Source: Prunus persica
Taxonomy: Eukaryota > Streptophyta > Magnoliopsida > Rosales > Rosaceae
Reading direction: 5' to 3'
Length of the DNA: 64,000 bases
Assembly (NCBI RefSeq): GCF_000346465.2
Contig: NC_034016.1
Span: forward strand, 2,619,352 to 2,683,351
Below the pieces are notes generated by a model that saw only the letters and a list, made by a program, of their open reading frames with translations, did not search any database and was not told the DNA's origin. The position numbers and the translations under genes are program-made. Shown piece after piece: positions 24,069 to 37,702 of this stretch (within the stretch, counting starts at the first letter, position 1; every line of letters begins with the position of its first letter).

Positions 24069-25799
24069 AGGCATTCCCACGATGAATGTTTGTCATGAAC
24101 ACACATTTGATTAAAGCAGGAATCATCTCTTTTTGTAACTATCAATCGAGGGCTAAAGTTTCCCTTTATTTTCTTTTTCTTGTCTAAATTTGTGTTGCAA
24201 AAGTTAAATGTATATAGGCTTTGTTTGTGCTAGAGTCCCCGTTTCTATATGAGATGCGTACTTATGAATTTTTAGAACATTTCCAAATTGGTTTTTTCAT
24301 TTTTTATTCGTAGTCACGTGATATGAATGAAATCATTGAATTCATCTAGAACACTCACTAATTTGAGCTTCAAAATGTTTTCGTGCAAGTATCCCTTTTT
24401 TGTCTCATTGGTGACAAGTGAATATGATATCATGCTTCTCAAATATCTATAGAAAAAGCTTTAGCCAAATAATAGCGAACAGCTTGTTGTTTCACCAATT
24501 TAAGCTTGCATGGTTCTTTTTGGTAAAAAAAAAAAGCTTACATGGTTCAATCGTTCATGAAATAAAAGCTCTAGGTCTAATATGGGCTTTAGCCAATAGG
24601 GAGATGCTATAATAATGAAAGAGGGATTTCGGGTTTGAATGAGGTGTTCAATCCAACCATCCAATTATTAAAAAAAATATAAATTCAATATTTTTTCTCT
24701 CTTATCGGGTAACGTTGGGTCTGTAGTGTAGAAATGGGGTGTGAATTTTTTGGGTCTCAAGTCGACACTTTTGGGTTGTGTTATTAACAATACTTGGGTC
24801 AAGTTCTTTGAGTCTGGCCTAAGCGGCTTTCTTTTGGGATGGCATTGGGTCTACCTTTATGGCCCTCTATTGCATGAAAATTATAAACCACGCAAAAGCC
24901 TAGTTTTTTTATTCATTTATATTTTTTGGTCAACAGCTTTCTTGTTGCTGATCTTTTTTATGGTCGTTGTGTTTGTTATTAATTATATATATTTAAAATT
25001 TATCTCTTTTTAAAAATCTCTTTAAAATTATTTTAATTGTATAATTTTTATCATAAATTATTTTATTTTATTTTATTATTTAAAAAAATATAGTTTTTAA
25101 TTTGTAAGATATTCAACTACACCATTGCAAGTGAAAATGTAGTTTAGTTCAATAGCTGCCAAAAAAAAAAAAAAAAATTAAACTATTAAACTGAACTGAA
25201 ATGAATTGTTGAGCAACCATTGCTGATATTCAAAGCACAAATAAAATAATCAAATAATACTAGAGTTATTATACTCTTGGAACGCTCGCTTTATTAATTA
25301 ATTTGGAACATAGTTTCTCCTTTCTTTCTAGAAAAAGATTTTACAACATGTTTGAAATTTTTTTTTTAATCAAAAAAATAAATTAGTTTTTAAATAATAA
25401 GTCCCCCAAGTTAATAAAGTAATTTTACATATTATAAGTTTCTTGAGTGAGTTTTGGAAGGTTAACAAAATTAAAATAAAACTTCCAAAGAATATGGATG
25501 GATTCCACTAGCTGAAGGTAATTATTTCATATTTTTTTCCTTATGGTTTTGTTAAAATTAATGGTTAAGTTGTTGCAAGCTTCTTGATTAGAAATCATTG
25601 TGGGTGGAGCCAATGAGATTCGAATTCTCATCGCAATTTAGTAGTATGTGTGAGAAATTCATTCCCTTTATACTTTAAATTATCGCTTATATTAAAAAAA
25701 AATACTAACAAAAAACAATATTAGCTTCCTTCTTTTATTGTGAAAAAACCAATATCCTTTCCATGTACAATTAGGAGATTTGAGGGCCTAAGTTATAAT
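24069..25799. other. Intergenic sequence, no gene recognised
   Basis: AT-rich with poly-A and poly-T runs (for example 25157-25177). Open frames of 64-90 codons here are low-complexity and lack recognisable domains. Confidence 0.5.
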
Positions 25800-25865
25800 C
25801 CATATAGAACTAGGAGACTTCACCTAGTTCTCCATATAGAACTAGGATATTGTTCTCTATAAATA
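25800..25865 (+). promoter_or_regulatory. Putative RH21 core promoter with duplicated upstream motif
   Basis: TATAAATA at 25858-25865 is about 284 bp upstream of the helicase ATG. Just before it, CCATATAGAACTAGGA occurs at 25800-25815 and 25832-25847, with an inverted ACCTAGTTCT between the copies. A three-codon upstream ORF (ATG TCA AAA TAG, 25969-25980) would lie in the leader. The start site is not proven, and this could also be the edge of a small LTR. Confidence 0.45.
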
Positions 25866-26148
25866 AAAGCTTGTTGAGATGGAAAAACACACTCTCAAAT
25901 TCAATTCCCTCAAATATTCTCTCGTACCAACAAATTGTCAATTTCAAAAGTAAACATCTTTTTAATTCATGTCAAAATAGTTTTGTTTGTTTTTTCGAAT
26001 TTTTTTTGTTTAAAGTTAACCTTATATAAACAAATATATTTTTCCCCAAATAGATTTAATCGCAAATTTCCCCTCCTCGTCCTCCACCAAACCCTTAACC
26101 CTGCGACTCCAAATCCCCTTCCACTGTCTCTTCCGTTTTTCTCACACA

Positions 26149-28323
26149 ATGAAACGCTTAGCAGATAGCGTTCCCGTAGCACCCTCCTCCTCCTCGTTGC
26201 CGCCCAAAAAACCCGTTTTCTTGACGAAAGCCCAACGCGAGCAGTTAGCCCTCCAACGCCGTCAAGAAGAAACCGAAGACCAGAAACGCCGTCAAAGTCA
26301 TGTTCTCTCCAATCTCTCCCATTCCCGCCCTTCCTCCGACGCCGCACCACCCACAGCCACCGCCAATTCCGACCGGGACAGGGACCGGGACCGGGACCGA
26401 GACCGAGACAGAGACAGAGACAGAGATCGAGATCATAGGGACCGAGACAGGGACCGATATTCCCGAGACAGAGACCGGGAACGAGATTCGGAGCGGCGAA
26501 ACCGCGACCGCGACCGAGATAGGGAGCGGGAGGAGGAGGCCAAGGTTCGAGAGCGTGCCCGCTTGGACAAATTAGCAGAGCGCGAGCGAGACAAAGAGCT
26601 GGACGCCATTAAAGAGCAGTATCTCGGATCGAAGAAGCCGAAGAAGCGGGTCATCAAGCCCAGCGAGAAGTTTCGGTTCTCTTTCGATTGGGAGAACACG
26701 GAGGACACTTCTCGGGATATGAATGCTTTGTATCAAAACCCTCACGAGGCCCAGCTCTTGTTTGGGCGAGGTTTTCGGGCTGGGATGGACCGGAGGGAGC
26801 AGAAGAAGCTGGCTGTGAAGTACGAGAGGGAGCTGAGGGAGGAGATCCGGAAGAAGGAGGGCGTAGAGGAGAAGCCCGAGGAGGCCATGGCGCAGAAGCT
26901 CAAGGAGGAGGCTGCAGAATTATACGATACTTTTGACATGAGGGTCGATCGCCATTGGACTGATAAGAAGCTTGAAGAGATGACTGAGAGGGATTGGAGG
27001 ATTTTTCGGGAGGATTTCAATATTTCATATAAAGGGTCGAGGATTCCGAGGCCTATGAGGAGTTGGGCAGAGAGTAGATTGAGTGAGGAGTTGCTCAAGG
27101 CTGTGGAGAGAGCTGGTTACAAGAAGCCTTCTCCGATTCAGATGGCGGCGATTCCACTTGGGCTGCAACAGCGCGATGTTATTGGCATTGCTGAGACTGG
27201 TTCGGGTAAGACTGCTGCCTTTGTTCTTCCTATGTTGACTTATATTTCGAGGTTGCCTCCCATTAGTGAGGAGAATGAGGCCGAAGGACCGTATGCTGTT
27301 GTTATGGCGCCTACTCGTGAGCTTGCACAGCAGATTGAGGATGAGACTGTCAAGTTTGCGCATTTCTTGGGTATCAAAGTGGTTTCCATTGTTGGTGGGC
27401 AGTCGATTGAGGAGCAAGGGTTTAGAATTAGGCAAGGCTGTGAGGTTGTAATTGCCACTCCGGGGCGTTTGATTGATTGCCTGGAGAGGCGTTATGCTGT
27501 TCTCAACCAGTGCAATTATGTTGTTCTTGATGAAGCTGATAGGATGATTGATATGGGGTTTGAGCCGCAGGTTGTAGGTGTCTTAGATGCAATGCCTTCC
27601 AGCAATTTCAAACCTGAGAATGAGGACGAAGAGCTTGATGAGAAGAAGATTTACAGAACCACGTATATGTTCAGTGCCACAATGCCGCCTGCTGTAGAGC
27701 GGCTTGCTAGGAAGTACTTGAGGAATCCTGTTGTGGTCACGATTGGCACGGCTGGAAAGACAACTGATTTGATCACTCAGAATGTGATCATGAGCAAGGA
27801 ATCTGAGAAGTTTGAGAGGTTAAAGAGGTTGCTTGATGAACTTGGTGATAAGACTGCTATTGTGTTCGTTAATACCAAGAAGAATGCAGACTATGTCGCT
27901 AAGAGTTTGGATAAGAATGGATATCGTGTGACCACTTTGCATGGGGGTAAGTCACAGGAGCAGAGAGAAATTAGCCTTGACGGTTTTCGAGCCAAGAAAT
28001 ACAATGTCCTTGTTGCAACTGATGTTGCAGGACGTGGGATTGACATACCTGATGTGGCCTATGTTATTAATTATGATATGCCTGGGAATATTGAACAGTA
28101 CACGCATCGTATTGGACGTACTGGACGTGCAGGGAAGACTGGTGTGGCCACAACATTTTTGACTATGCACGACACCGAAGTCTTTTATGATCTCAAGCAG
28201 ATGCTCATTCAGAGTAATAGTCATGTTCCTCCTGAACTGGCAAAACATGAGGCCTCAAAGTTCAAACCCGGTTCAGTTCCTGATAGACCACCTAGGCGTA
28301 ATGACACTATTTTTACTCATTGA
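26149..28323 (+). CDS. RH21: DEAD-box RNA helicase 21 (PRP28 / U5-100K type), intronless
   Basis: The 724-residue product is an ATP-dependent RNA helicase of the Prp28/DDX23 group, which in the U4/U6.U5 tri-snRNP exchanges U1 for U6 at the 5' splice site in the nucleus. Residues 75-150 are an RD/RE-rich low-complexity segment, as in the family. The helicase core is complete: Q motif around 305-336 (F-less, with GYKKPSPIQ), motif I AETGSGKT 348-355, Ia PTRELAQQ 388-395, Ib TPGR 437-440, II DEAD 461-464, III SAT 509-511, IV IVFVNT 571-576, [11 protein letters not shown] 623-632, [12 protein letters not shown] 653-662. Length is close to the Arabidopsis protein (about 730). No intron interrupts the frame, as in other plant RH21 genes as I recall. 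The ATG at 26149 is the first in frame and gives the usual MKR start. I see no damage. Confidence 0.97.
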   Translation: MKRLADSVPVAPSSSSLPPKKPVFLTKAQREQLALQRRQEETEDQKRRQSHVLSNLSHSRPSSDAAPPTATANSDRDRDRDRDRDRDRDRDRDRDHRDRDRDRYSRDRDRERDSERRNRDRDRDREREEEAKVRERARLDKLAERERDKELDAIKEQYLGSKKPKKRVIKPSEKFRFSFDWENTEDTSRDMNALYQNPHEAQLLFGRGFRAGMDRREQKKLAVKYERELREEIRKKEGVEEKPEEAMAQKLKEEAAELYDTFDMRVDRHWTDKKLEEMTERDWRIFREDFNISYKGSRIPRPMRSWAESRLSEELLKAVERAGYKKPSPIQMAAIPLGLQQRDVIGIAETGSGKTAAFVLPMLTYISRLPPISEENEAEGPYAVVMAPTRELAQQIEDETVKFAHFLGIKVVSIVGGQSIEEQGFRIRQGCEVVIATPGRLIDCLERRYAVLNQCNYVVLDEADRMIDMGFEPQVVGVLDAMPSSNFKPENEDEELDEKKIYRTTYMFSATMPPAVERLARKYLRNPVVVTIGTAGKTTDLITQNVIMSKESEKFERLKRLLDELGDKTAIVFVNTKKNADYVAKSLDKNGYRVTTLHGGKSQEQREISLDGFRAKKYNVLVATDVAGRGIDIPDVAYVINYDMPGNIEQYTHRIGRTGRAGKTGVATTFLTMHDTEVFYDLKQMLIQSNSHVPPELAKHEASKFKPGSVPDRPPRRNDTIFTH

Positions 28324-31300
28324 GAAGCTAGGAGGTAAACAGACTTTTCAAAAGAGGGCCCAACTTATTATGCAATGTGATGCTGTTTTAGTGGCTGAGA
28401 CATCTTTGCCTACTGCTGGAACTGAAGAAGTGAGTTACTTTGAATGGGATTGTGCTTATCTATAATTTTGATTATGAATATTTCTGCTGTACTGTAATTG
28501 GCAAATTGATGTCATGACTTTTTTCTTATGAAACAATGTTGTTAGTCCTGATGACTAGTTACAACCAGTAAATTGTTTATGACGTTATCAGTTGGGAATG
28601 TTAATTTTTTTCTCTTCATTGATTTTTGCAAATTACTGGTTTACTTTATTGGGTGGGAGCACAAATCCTTTAAATATTGCTGGCATATCTCATTTGAATG
28701 CACAAATAGAACATTAAAGCCGCTAGTGTATACTTTTATGTATTCTGTATGTATTATGTTCACAGTGTGGTGGTCACCTCCATCCTAGAGGTCCCTGGCA
28801 ACAGATCTTTAAGATTCTGCTGGACCACCTCGCTGGAAGACATTGTTTGATATTTGGACTTTTTTTGTGCATGCTAAATTTGATGACGACATTTGATATT
28901 AAGGTGTTGTCTTCTCTATGGTACCTTAGTTGAACATTCTTCTTTTTTTTTTCCTTGAATTCTTTCACCTTTCTGTTTGCTTATTGAGAAATCTTTTTAC
29001 GAGAATTCTTATTTGATTTTGATTTTCATGTCATTTGGTCCATATTGGGCCAACCGATGGAAAGAAAATACAAAAGTGATTTCCAGGTGAAGCTGGCACA
29101 TCATTTTGCTTATGCGCCTGTTGAAGCTTTGCATGGACAGGTACGTAAGTGTAATTTTTCCGAAGCATGTATGATTCATAGTTCTCAGAGATGTGGAACA
29201 GTTATGTACTTTAAAGAAAGAAAAAAACAAATTGTCTGCTTTAAGTTATTATGTGGAATTCTTGAGGAAGAACTGTGATAAACAAGGAAATGAATATATG
29301 AAGGGAACAAAAAATTAATGCTGTTATCATGATTCATAACATGAAGTTTGTAAAGAGGGGATACCAGTAGGTTGTTGTCTTTTACAGCATATGTGATTTT
29401 GGCCAACCAATACCATTCTGATGTAATTTCATGTTTAATGCTTTTAGTGTGGTTGCTAGCCATTGGTTGCAGCTGTATGTGTCTTATGCTTTTACTGTGG
29501 GTTTTTGGTAGACTGTAATCTGGGAGATGTGCTATGATGGAATTTTTTTGGGATCTATGGGTGAAAGGAACAGAAGGGTTCTTGAGAATGCATTGAGTGA
29601 GGAGGTGGAATGCTTATGGGATAGGGTGCATTTTTGGCCGTCTTTGTGAGCATCTGTAACTTTAGAGTTTAGCGAGTTCTCTTTTTTTCTGTTGTTTTGT
29701 CGGCTTGGAAAGCATTTATTTTGTAGCTCTTTGGAATTCTGTTTTTTTTTTTTTTTTGGTGTATTCGCCTAGGATTGAGTTGTTGAAGCAGTTTGCATGT
29801 CTAGTTCTTTTAGAAGTGGACTACTTGTTCACTTTTGTTGTACTTTTATAAATAATAAATAAAAAATCACCTTATATAACTATTTGTTATTCGGGTGTTA
29901 CAAGTTATTTAAAATCTTAGTTGAACTTTCAGCATTTATTTACTGATTGTAGGACTAATCTGGTTTGCTCTCAAGTTTTCTTTATACTATCCGAGAAGAC
30001 AAGAATTAATCCATTCGCTCGCATTTGGGTTAAAATAATTCCGGTTATTTTTCACTTTTTGCATTTATGTTTCTTGAGAATGCTTATTAACTTATAGGAG
30101 AACCCTAGACATTCTAAGATCCTTTTTGAACCCTGGACGGCCAGATTAATTGTTCTTGTGTGCTTATTTGAAATATAGTGAGCTTGTAAATTACCTTCCT
30201 TATGTATCTGTATGTTTTGATAGATTCCTTGACTTTTTGGTCTTTGGGGTTACCTTCATCTTCATGTGATAAATACATTAGTTTCAATTTCCAAAGCTTC
30301 TAGCAACTATTAGTCTTTGTTTTTTCAGCGTTCTTGTTCATTTCCAGAGATATATGACGGCAGCAAGTTTGCCTTTGGTCACACTGCTAGGTTAGTCTCC
30401 TTACATGCAGAAAGGTATGAGTTTTATTTTTCTTAAGCCCCTTCTCCAATAAACTTTACAAACAACATATGCATTTAAAGTCACCGTGTTTCTCAGAGAC
30501 TAAACATGAAATGGATTCCACAGAAGAACAGGACGAGTGGAGAGTTGGGTTTTGATTTTGGAAAAAATTAAGCGTATGTTGGTCACTTTAAGGCTTTCTT
30601 TTTTTCTTTTTTTTTGGGAGCGAATTAAGTCAAGTTTTGCTAAACTTTCTCTACTGTTTAGAAAGTACCATTTTCAAAAGAGTTTATTGGGAAGGGCTAA
30701 GATAAAAGAGATGAGAACTTTAGCATCAAATTGTACAAGATTGTTTGATGATCATGAAGATGTTTAATTATTTATTTGATTGTTTCAATGGATCAATCTG
30801 TTAAATTAGATGTTGGCACGTTTCTGAATGTTTTGTTATCTTCTACATGTTTGGCACTGGATTTATACCATGAATTTTTAGATGCATGAACGAATGTTGT
30901 GTTCTCTTTCACTTAGTGCATCCGTTCAGTTTAAGATTTCAGAAGCCTGAACTGCCTCATCACTCAATGACGCTGCCTGGTAGCGTGGTAAAGAACAAAG
31001 CCTCATCCCTCACAATTAGGATTTTGTTGTCGGAGGATTTTGGTGCTTCGTAAAATTCTTTTTCAGGTGCTTTAATCAACTTTTCCACACAATGCTCTAT
31101 AATTTGAAATGCCACTATGAAAGGCCAAAACCCTCGTACAAGGTGTTTGCGGATAGCCTATCAAATTGTGGACGTTGTGTAAATTTGGTTTGGTTGACTT
31201 GGATTTGCCCTCGTAACCTAAGGTAATCGAGTAACAGCGTCGCCTATTATAATATGACGGTGTTCCAATGTACATATTTCATTTGAAAATTTTCTTGTGA

Positions 31301-33046
31301 AATAGGGTCGGGGTGTTCAATCTCATCAACTTGCTTCTTAAATGCAATCTTGAATTTGGATGTATCTTGAAATCATGGGCTGTGTAAAACAAACTAAATG
31401 TAATCTTTGTTTTGTGCAGCTGAAGGCAAAGATATACCCAACCATCCATCCTTGCCCATCAATCAATTTTGGAACCAATAGTTATGTATGTTAGCAATAT
31501 CTCCTTTTCTTCAACAAAACGACTTCCAACAACTTGGATATAGTCCTGCGTTATTTGCCACATTATCTAAACAAAAACTTGAGAATTCTTTCAACGATTC
31601 TCATCATTTTATTACTAGTCTCTCTGCATGCACTCGCACATGTCAGAAGCATTTTCTATTGCGCATACATGCTAAATTATCTATTTGTATTAATAGGGTA
31701 ATACACACGACTCCCAAATCGCAATGTCAAAAACTGACCATGTGTAATTTTCTTGAACTCTTAACAACTGAACCTTATATCATAGCAATTATTACCTAAT
31801 AAGACGTATACATAAGGTAATTGTTTGGATCCGATTTTGCTCGACCCAGGGAGAAACACCCAGGCCAAGACCTTACAAGACAAGGTGTGTTTCACATAAA
31901 AAGCCCATGAAGGGAAGAAAAAAAGAATGCTGAGATTATGATTCATGACATCAACCAATAAAATGCTTGTTCAAATTTATTATGTGTTTAATTATGGTTG
32001 CTATCCAACATGTACTTGAGAATGCTTTCATGTTCTCAGTGATTTTCAGGTGAAAATGGGCCTGGACATTATGTTCACAATCCTTTCTTTTATATTTTCT
32101 TCTCATGGTTCTTTTGTGTACAACAGTATACCGTACACAAAAAACCATGACGAAAGAACTCTGTTCTGGCATAAATTTTTTTTTTTTTTTGTTTGAATTG
32201 AAAAGAAACTGAAGGAGTTTTTTTTTCTTCGATCTGGCAGCTAGGCAGGGTGAAAACAAATTTTTTTTACCAAGAATTGGATCTCCACTTCTATATAAGA
32301 CTAGAAGGCCTTGTTACTTAATCCAAAACCTTGTGGAATAGGCTCACCATTATTTCATCTCATTCTAATTATGGGTTCACCATCATTTCCGCAGAGGTTT
32401 GTAGAGCAGCAAGTTTGCATTTGGTCGCACATTTCGGTTAGTTTCCTTTGCATAACGAAAGCTATGTGATTTTTTTAAAAAAAAAAAAATTATTTAAGGA
32501 AGTTTAGCCAAAAATTGATTTTAAATTGACCAGGATATCCTTGCAAAGCAGCTCAGAATATCCTCTCGTCTTGGCGGCTAGAATTTTTCTTGCCCGAGGA
32601 CTTTGATGCTTCTGAGGTTTTCACGTATATTAATCGATTTCTCCATGCAATGCTAACCCCAAAACCTAGAAATTAGCTTTCCAAACCTTCAAAACCGAAA
32701 CCTCGCGGTTAACTTGATTGTCAAAAACACCAATGAACCACATTGGTGTCCACACACTCCCACTTTCATTTCCATAGTTTGTTCTTTTTATCTGTACATA
32801 ATGCTTGGGTTCTGAAAGAAGAGGAGGAATCACTCCTTAAATGATCATGCGGTCCTATGTTTTGGGGATCTAGCCGAACAACCTAAATGGGACCTTCTAC
32901 TTTATATGTATATTTATGTGATTTTTTTTTCTTTGACATGTTAGAAAAAATATTATATAAACTCAAATTCACAATTGTAACATAAAAAGAAACAAACAAA
33001 ATGTAATTTACACAACAACTTTATAAAATGCATCAAGATTTAAAGC
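28324..33046. other. RH21 3' flank and gene-free sequence
   Basis: The first few hundred bases presumably hold the helicase 3' UTR; no clear AATAAA is close to the stop. Further on the sequence is unusually non-repetitive in feel but has no supported coding exon. Segments around 30330-31110 resemble segments around 32390-32660 (for example 'gcagcaagtttgc' plus 'tttggtc', and 'gga(t/c)ttt' plus 'gcttc'), indicating an old local duplication. Confidence 0.45.
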
Positions 33047-33146
33047 ATCACTTAAATATCAATCGCCTTTCATTTTTCGATGCAAAAGTATAAGTTATCA
33101 CTTAAATATCAATCGCCTTTTATTTTTTGATGCAAAAGTATAAGTT
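33047..33146. repeat. 50-bp tandem duplication, two copies
   Basis: Both 33047-33096 and 33097-33146 start ATCACTTAAATATCAATCGC and end GATGCAAAAGTATAAGTT, differing at only a few positions. Confidence 0.95.
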
Positions 33147-35889
33147 AACTTTACATAATATTTATATAATATAATTTATTTAAAATAACATACATAGGTA
33201 TATATAAGGGTTTATACCCAATTTGAGGGCTTTGGGCAGCCACCTTGCCTGCTTGTGCCTAGGGCCTCCTTAGGCTCTTGTCTCTTTGTGTTACTTTTCA
33301 AATTTTTTTATTATTTTTCAATGTTTCGATATGTGTCCATTTCTAATTAGCCACATGTTCATTTTAGGAGGAGTTTCTTTTCTTTCGGGAGCCAAACATT
33401 ATCCTTTATATATTGAATATTGCGTCCCTTCTTCCAGGGCACTTTTACTTCCTGCAAATTACATTTTGACACATATAAAAAAATAATTTATCAAAAATAC
33501 AAAAAAAAAAAAAAATCTCTACATTCCTACTTCTAGAAAATAAGGCAATTATTTTATTTTTATTTTTATATTTTCACTAATTGTATCTTTACAAAATAGA
33601 AAGCAAAAATTAAAAAAAGTACAAGAGGTTTGTTTTTGGAGTGGCAATAACAACTACGTTTCCAATATGTTTGATATGGAGATTTGAAACCCATCACCAT
33701 CAATTGAAATGTCAATGTGAAAGGGCAAGAACCACTTACAAGGGAAGGTGTGTTTGCCTCTTTGCCTAGGAATTTGTGGATGGCTGGTGGCGTGTTGCAC
33801 GCAATTTGGTTGACTTGGAATTCAACCTTTATATCCTTTGAAATCCTTAATGCGAAAAGAAAATCAAGCATGCCAACCAACTCTGAATTTCGGTGTTACA
33901 TCGCATCATCAATATTTCTTAAATCTGACACGTCAAACTTTTTTTTATTTTTCCCCCCTTTTAGGTATTTACATGTTACCTAATTTCTTTTTCTTAGAGT
34001 TTCCTGATTGGACTTTACTCTATTGTCCTTTACCATGGTCCATGTCAGTCATGAAGATCGCCGGACCGATGCCGACTTGAGATGAGGCGTCGCCAAGCAC
34101 GTCGGTCCATCAAGATTTACGACTAGTGACAAGTCACTATGAAGCTAAGCACAAGTGTAACAAGAGAAATAATCATATCAACTTGTTTCATAATCAAATA
34201 CCTAATAATATCAGACATATGCTATATTTTATTTTGGGCTGAGCCACCCCCACCTGACCTGACCCCCATCTCAAGTAATTTACCAAATCATTGGTAATGA
34301 GCATATACTTATCCAATTCATCATTTTAGTTTTGAAGTCGTGTTACAAGACAAGACCAATACCCCTTTAACAATATCTTCATATTGGTCAGTTTAATAAC
34401 AATAATAATATTATTATTATTTATTATAAGCGATAGTCTAAACTACAAAAGCATGGGGTTTTTCACACATACCACCAACGCGCCATGAAAGTTCAAATCT
34501 AAGTGATTGAACTTGAACGAGTCTACTTCCCACTTGGTTCTTAAGTGTTGTTTTTTTTCTTATTTAAGATCTACTTGGTCATAAGTGTTGATAGTTACAT
34601 GTTAACCATAAAATTAATATATTATAACTTAGAAGTCAAATAATTATATATATAAGTACCATCATTTGCACCCCGTATTAAGATAATCCATACCAGAGGA
34701 GCTCAAAAGTCTTCTCGATTTCATGGCCATACATGGACCAAGTTTTAGCATAAATGGCATTCTTGTACCCTTTTTGTTTTCAAATTTCTTCCTTTCAGAT
34801 TAGAATGGAAAAGAATAAAAAGTTGATTTTGACTACACAAAACATTTACTTCTACTAGTGATGTTCAAAAGTTTGATTTCACATTATTAAACTTGTACAA
34901 GTGCAATCTAATTAAGGATGTAAATAAGGGTATAATCACATAATATTACAAGAATGTGCAGCAAATTTAATTTATATACTCTCATTACTAATTAATTAGC
35001 TGCCATCTTGTATGACTAAATTTATATTTTCAGTCATGCATGATTTCTTATCCTTCCCATTATCTATATGAATAAAAATGAGCAGATAAACATTGCAGGA
35101 TCTGAAAACAATTCTTTTGGTAGTTGCACGGCCGGCAACAACCATGCCACATTCCACAGGAACAGTGCACAAGCTCTTTTAAACTACTCATCTAAGGCTT
35201 CCATTTGTATTGTAGGATAATACTCTCAACGCACCTTTTCACGTGTGACGTCACTTAAGCTAAACACGTGAACAACACATTGAATGATGTAAGAGCACGT
35301 AACAGATCCGGAGAAAACATAGTTTCCAACTATCTACATGTGCATAGAGAAAATAAATAAACCAAAACAACAACCTTGATAAAGATCAATTGTGTGATTT
35401 GGGACAAATTCTGTCAAATACAGTTTAGAACCAAATTTAAAGAACATAAGCAGTTTTAGAGAGCAGGTTTTGGGAGAATAATTTGATTGGGAACATAGCC
35501 CAAAAGGGGTGATGGAAACTTCAATTTAAGCATGATTAAGAAGAAATCACCACAATGATACCAACAACAACAAAAAAAAGCAAAAGGAGAGGAGGGGGAG
35601 GAGGGGCAATGATACTCCTCCTCCTCTTTTTTGGGACTCTCAAGGGGAGAAAGTGGCTAAACACTCTTTTCTAATTCAAAGTTTAATACTTGGATTGAAG
35701 AAGAATCATCCTGGTTGGTTTTTCCTTGATTATCATAATGTAATTGTCTCATGATTCAATAAATCTCTTGATTATTAAAACAAAATAGTAATTAGCACAT
35801 CACATGCAGGCATGCTTCTTCATGCATGAACACTGAAAAAAAACTATTATTGCATCAATAAGTAGAAAAATAATGTATTATTTTTATAA
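33147..35889. other. Gene-free sequence
   Basis: No gene, RNA or transposon terminus recognised. The 33690-33800 segment shares short blocks with 31095-31200 ('ggtttggttgacttgga'-like), part of the local duplication noted for the preceding interval. Confidence 0.45.
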
Positions 35890-36055
35890 GGTTATTAGGT
35901 CTAATGGTCCTTGAACTTTGACCTAATTTGTATTTTGGTCCCTCAATTTCCAAAATTGTTCTCGTGGTCCTTTAACTTCAATTTTATTAGGACAAATAGT
36001 CATGCAGTCAATTTTATTAACTTTTTCTGTTAAATGTAGGGGTAAAATGGTACCC
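35890..36055 (+). repeat. Dispersed repeat, inverse partner of 19405-19580
   Basis: It contains 'ggtccttgaactttgacc', 'tggtccctcaatttcc' and 'ctttttctgttaaatg', all found as reverse complements in the partner. It ends at a (C)8 run at 36053-36060. Confidence 0.6.
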
Positions 36056-36375
36056 CCCCCAATTTCATCGTCCCTGACCCCATTCTAATTACCCCACCCC
36101 CATCTTATCATCCCCACTTCCACTGCCTCTCTCTCTCTGAATCAACTTTCTCTTTCCCAAATGGAAAGGCAAACTCTGACTTCGATAATTAGAAAATTTT
36201 GTGGGTAATTCTTTCTTGGTAGCAACAGAGACAGAGAGAAACATACAAAGAGGGGAGGGGGAGGTGTGTCGGAAAGAGGAGGTAGGGAAGATCGCAATGG
36301 GGTTAGCTGGATGGCTAGGTAGGGGGAGAAGAAATCTGGGTGGAGGGGGATTAGAAATCGGGATAAAGGGGGGAG

Positions 36376-36380
<5 letters not shown>

Positions 36381-36406
<26 letters not shown>
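36381..36406. repeat. (TA)n microsatellite
   Basis: Thirteen TA units directly before the dispersed repeat copy 2. Confidence 0.95.
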
Positions 36407-36416
36407 CAGTCCCCTT

Positions 36417-36760
36417 CTATTGAGGGATCCCTCAAATAATTTTATTTGAAGGACGCCCTTTAGGGTACCTTACAATTTTTTTTTTCAATGATCCAAACCA
36501 TCTATTTGTTAGGTATTCATTCATAGATCATCCTTACAAAAAATTAGACAAATCGGAAACCGTTTCGACATCCAATTGTGTCCTACAAAATCAATAAACA
36601 CGGTACTTCAAGAAAGTACTAAAATTTCAATAACTCAATTGAATGGTCAAATTATATCGGATTCAAGTGATTTTTTGTAGAGATAATATTTGAATGTGTA
36701 TCTACAAAATAGATGGTTTGGATTAGTGAAATACAATCTAGAGTGGGCCCTACAAGGGGT
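36417..36760. mobile_element. Dispersed repeat, copy 2 (uninterrupted reference copy)
   Basis: It aligns to 5849-6149 over about 300 bp and then runs through 'gagtgggccctacaagg' without the hAT insertion that splits copy 1. Its left terminus 'gagggatccctcaaata' is the inverse of copy 1's right terminus. Its own right terminus appears truncated after about 36757. Confidence 0.75.
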
Positions 36761-37692
36761 GTCTTTCTCTCTTCCACTATGTTTTTCTTCTCTATTTTTT
36801 AATTGTTTTTTTTATTCAATAATTTTCATCAACACATATATAGCATGTTACGTTATTCTTGGTGGAGCCCACATATTAGAAAGGTTCTAGTCACAAATCA
36901 TGATGGATGCTATTCGAAGATGATTCATAGATTTGGGTCAAACTTGCCCAAAGAAAACTTGAAGTATCACATAACATTATTGTAAAATTAATTACAAACA
37001 AGAAAAAGATTATTGTTACATTATTAATATTCATATGACATTGTACATGAGTACTCATGCCATTCATTAATAATCAAAACATCGAGTGCCGCGGCTAGAT
37101 GTATGATTTTTTTTTTTAATTTTTTTTTAAAACATAAGTACATTAAAAGTGAGATCGCTTAGGGATCTTATAATCGTACGAGTCAAAATAAACTTTAGAA
37201 ATTACATCCAAGGAAAAATTACTGAACCAAATACAAAGGTTATTATTGTCATGTCCTATTTTGGGTAAATGCTATCGTATTTGGCTCACAGTAAACATGA
37301 GTAATAATGACATTAGAGAACTTTTCCATCTACTTCCAAACATGTTAAGCTACAAGGTAATTGTGCTTGTCTCGTAATGATTTGTATGAATACTTTTGAA
37401 TCGCTTTTAATTTCCACCTTATAAATTTTTAATTTATTTATGTGCCCAGATTAAAGCTTGTTTGAAAGAACTCGCTTCAGCCTACAAAACAGAAGTATAT
37501 CCAATTGAAACCGCTGAATGTATGATACCACAAACTTCTTTTTTTTTTTTTTGGTTGAGTTCTTCTAATATTTATTGATTCTTTTCTTCATTATTAATAT
37601 TTATATAAATTAAAATTTTGTTTCTTTTTGTTGTATTAGACATAAGATGTTTGCCAATAGCTAAAATTAAAACAAGACTTCACACTAGAGAC
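36761..37692. other. Gene-free AT-rich sequence
   Basis: Poly-T runs at 37109 and 37539 and no supported gene. Confidence 0.5.
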
Positions 37693-37702
37693 AAAATTAG
37701 TA

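Noticed and set aside
23786..24145. Minus-strand 119-codon frame over the last transporter exon
   Set aside because: Antisense to a well-supported exon and lacking any recognised domain.
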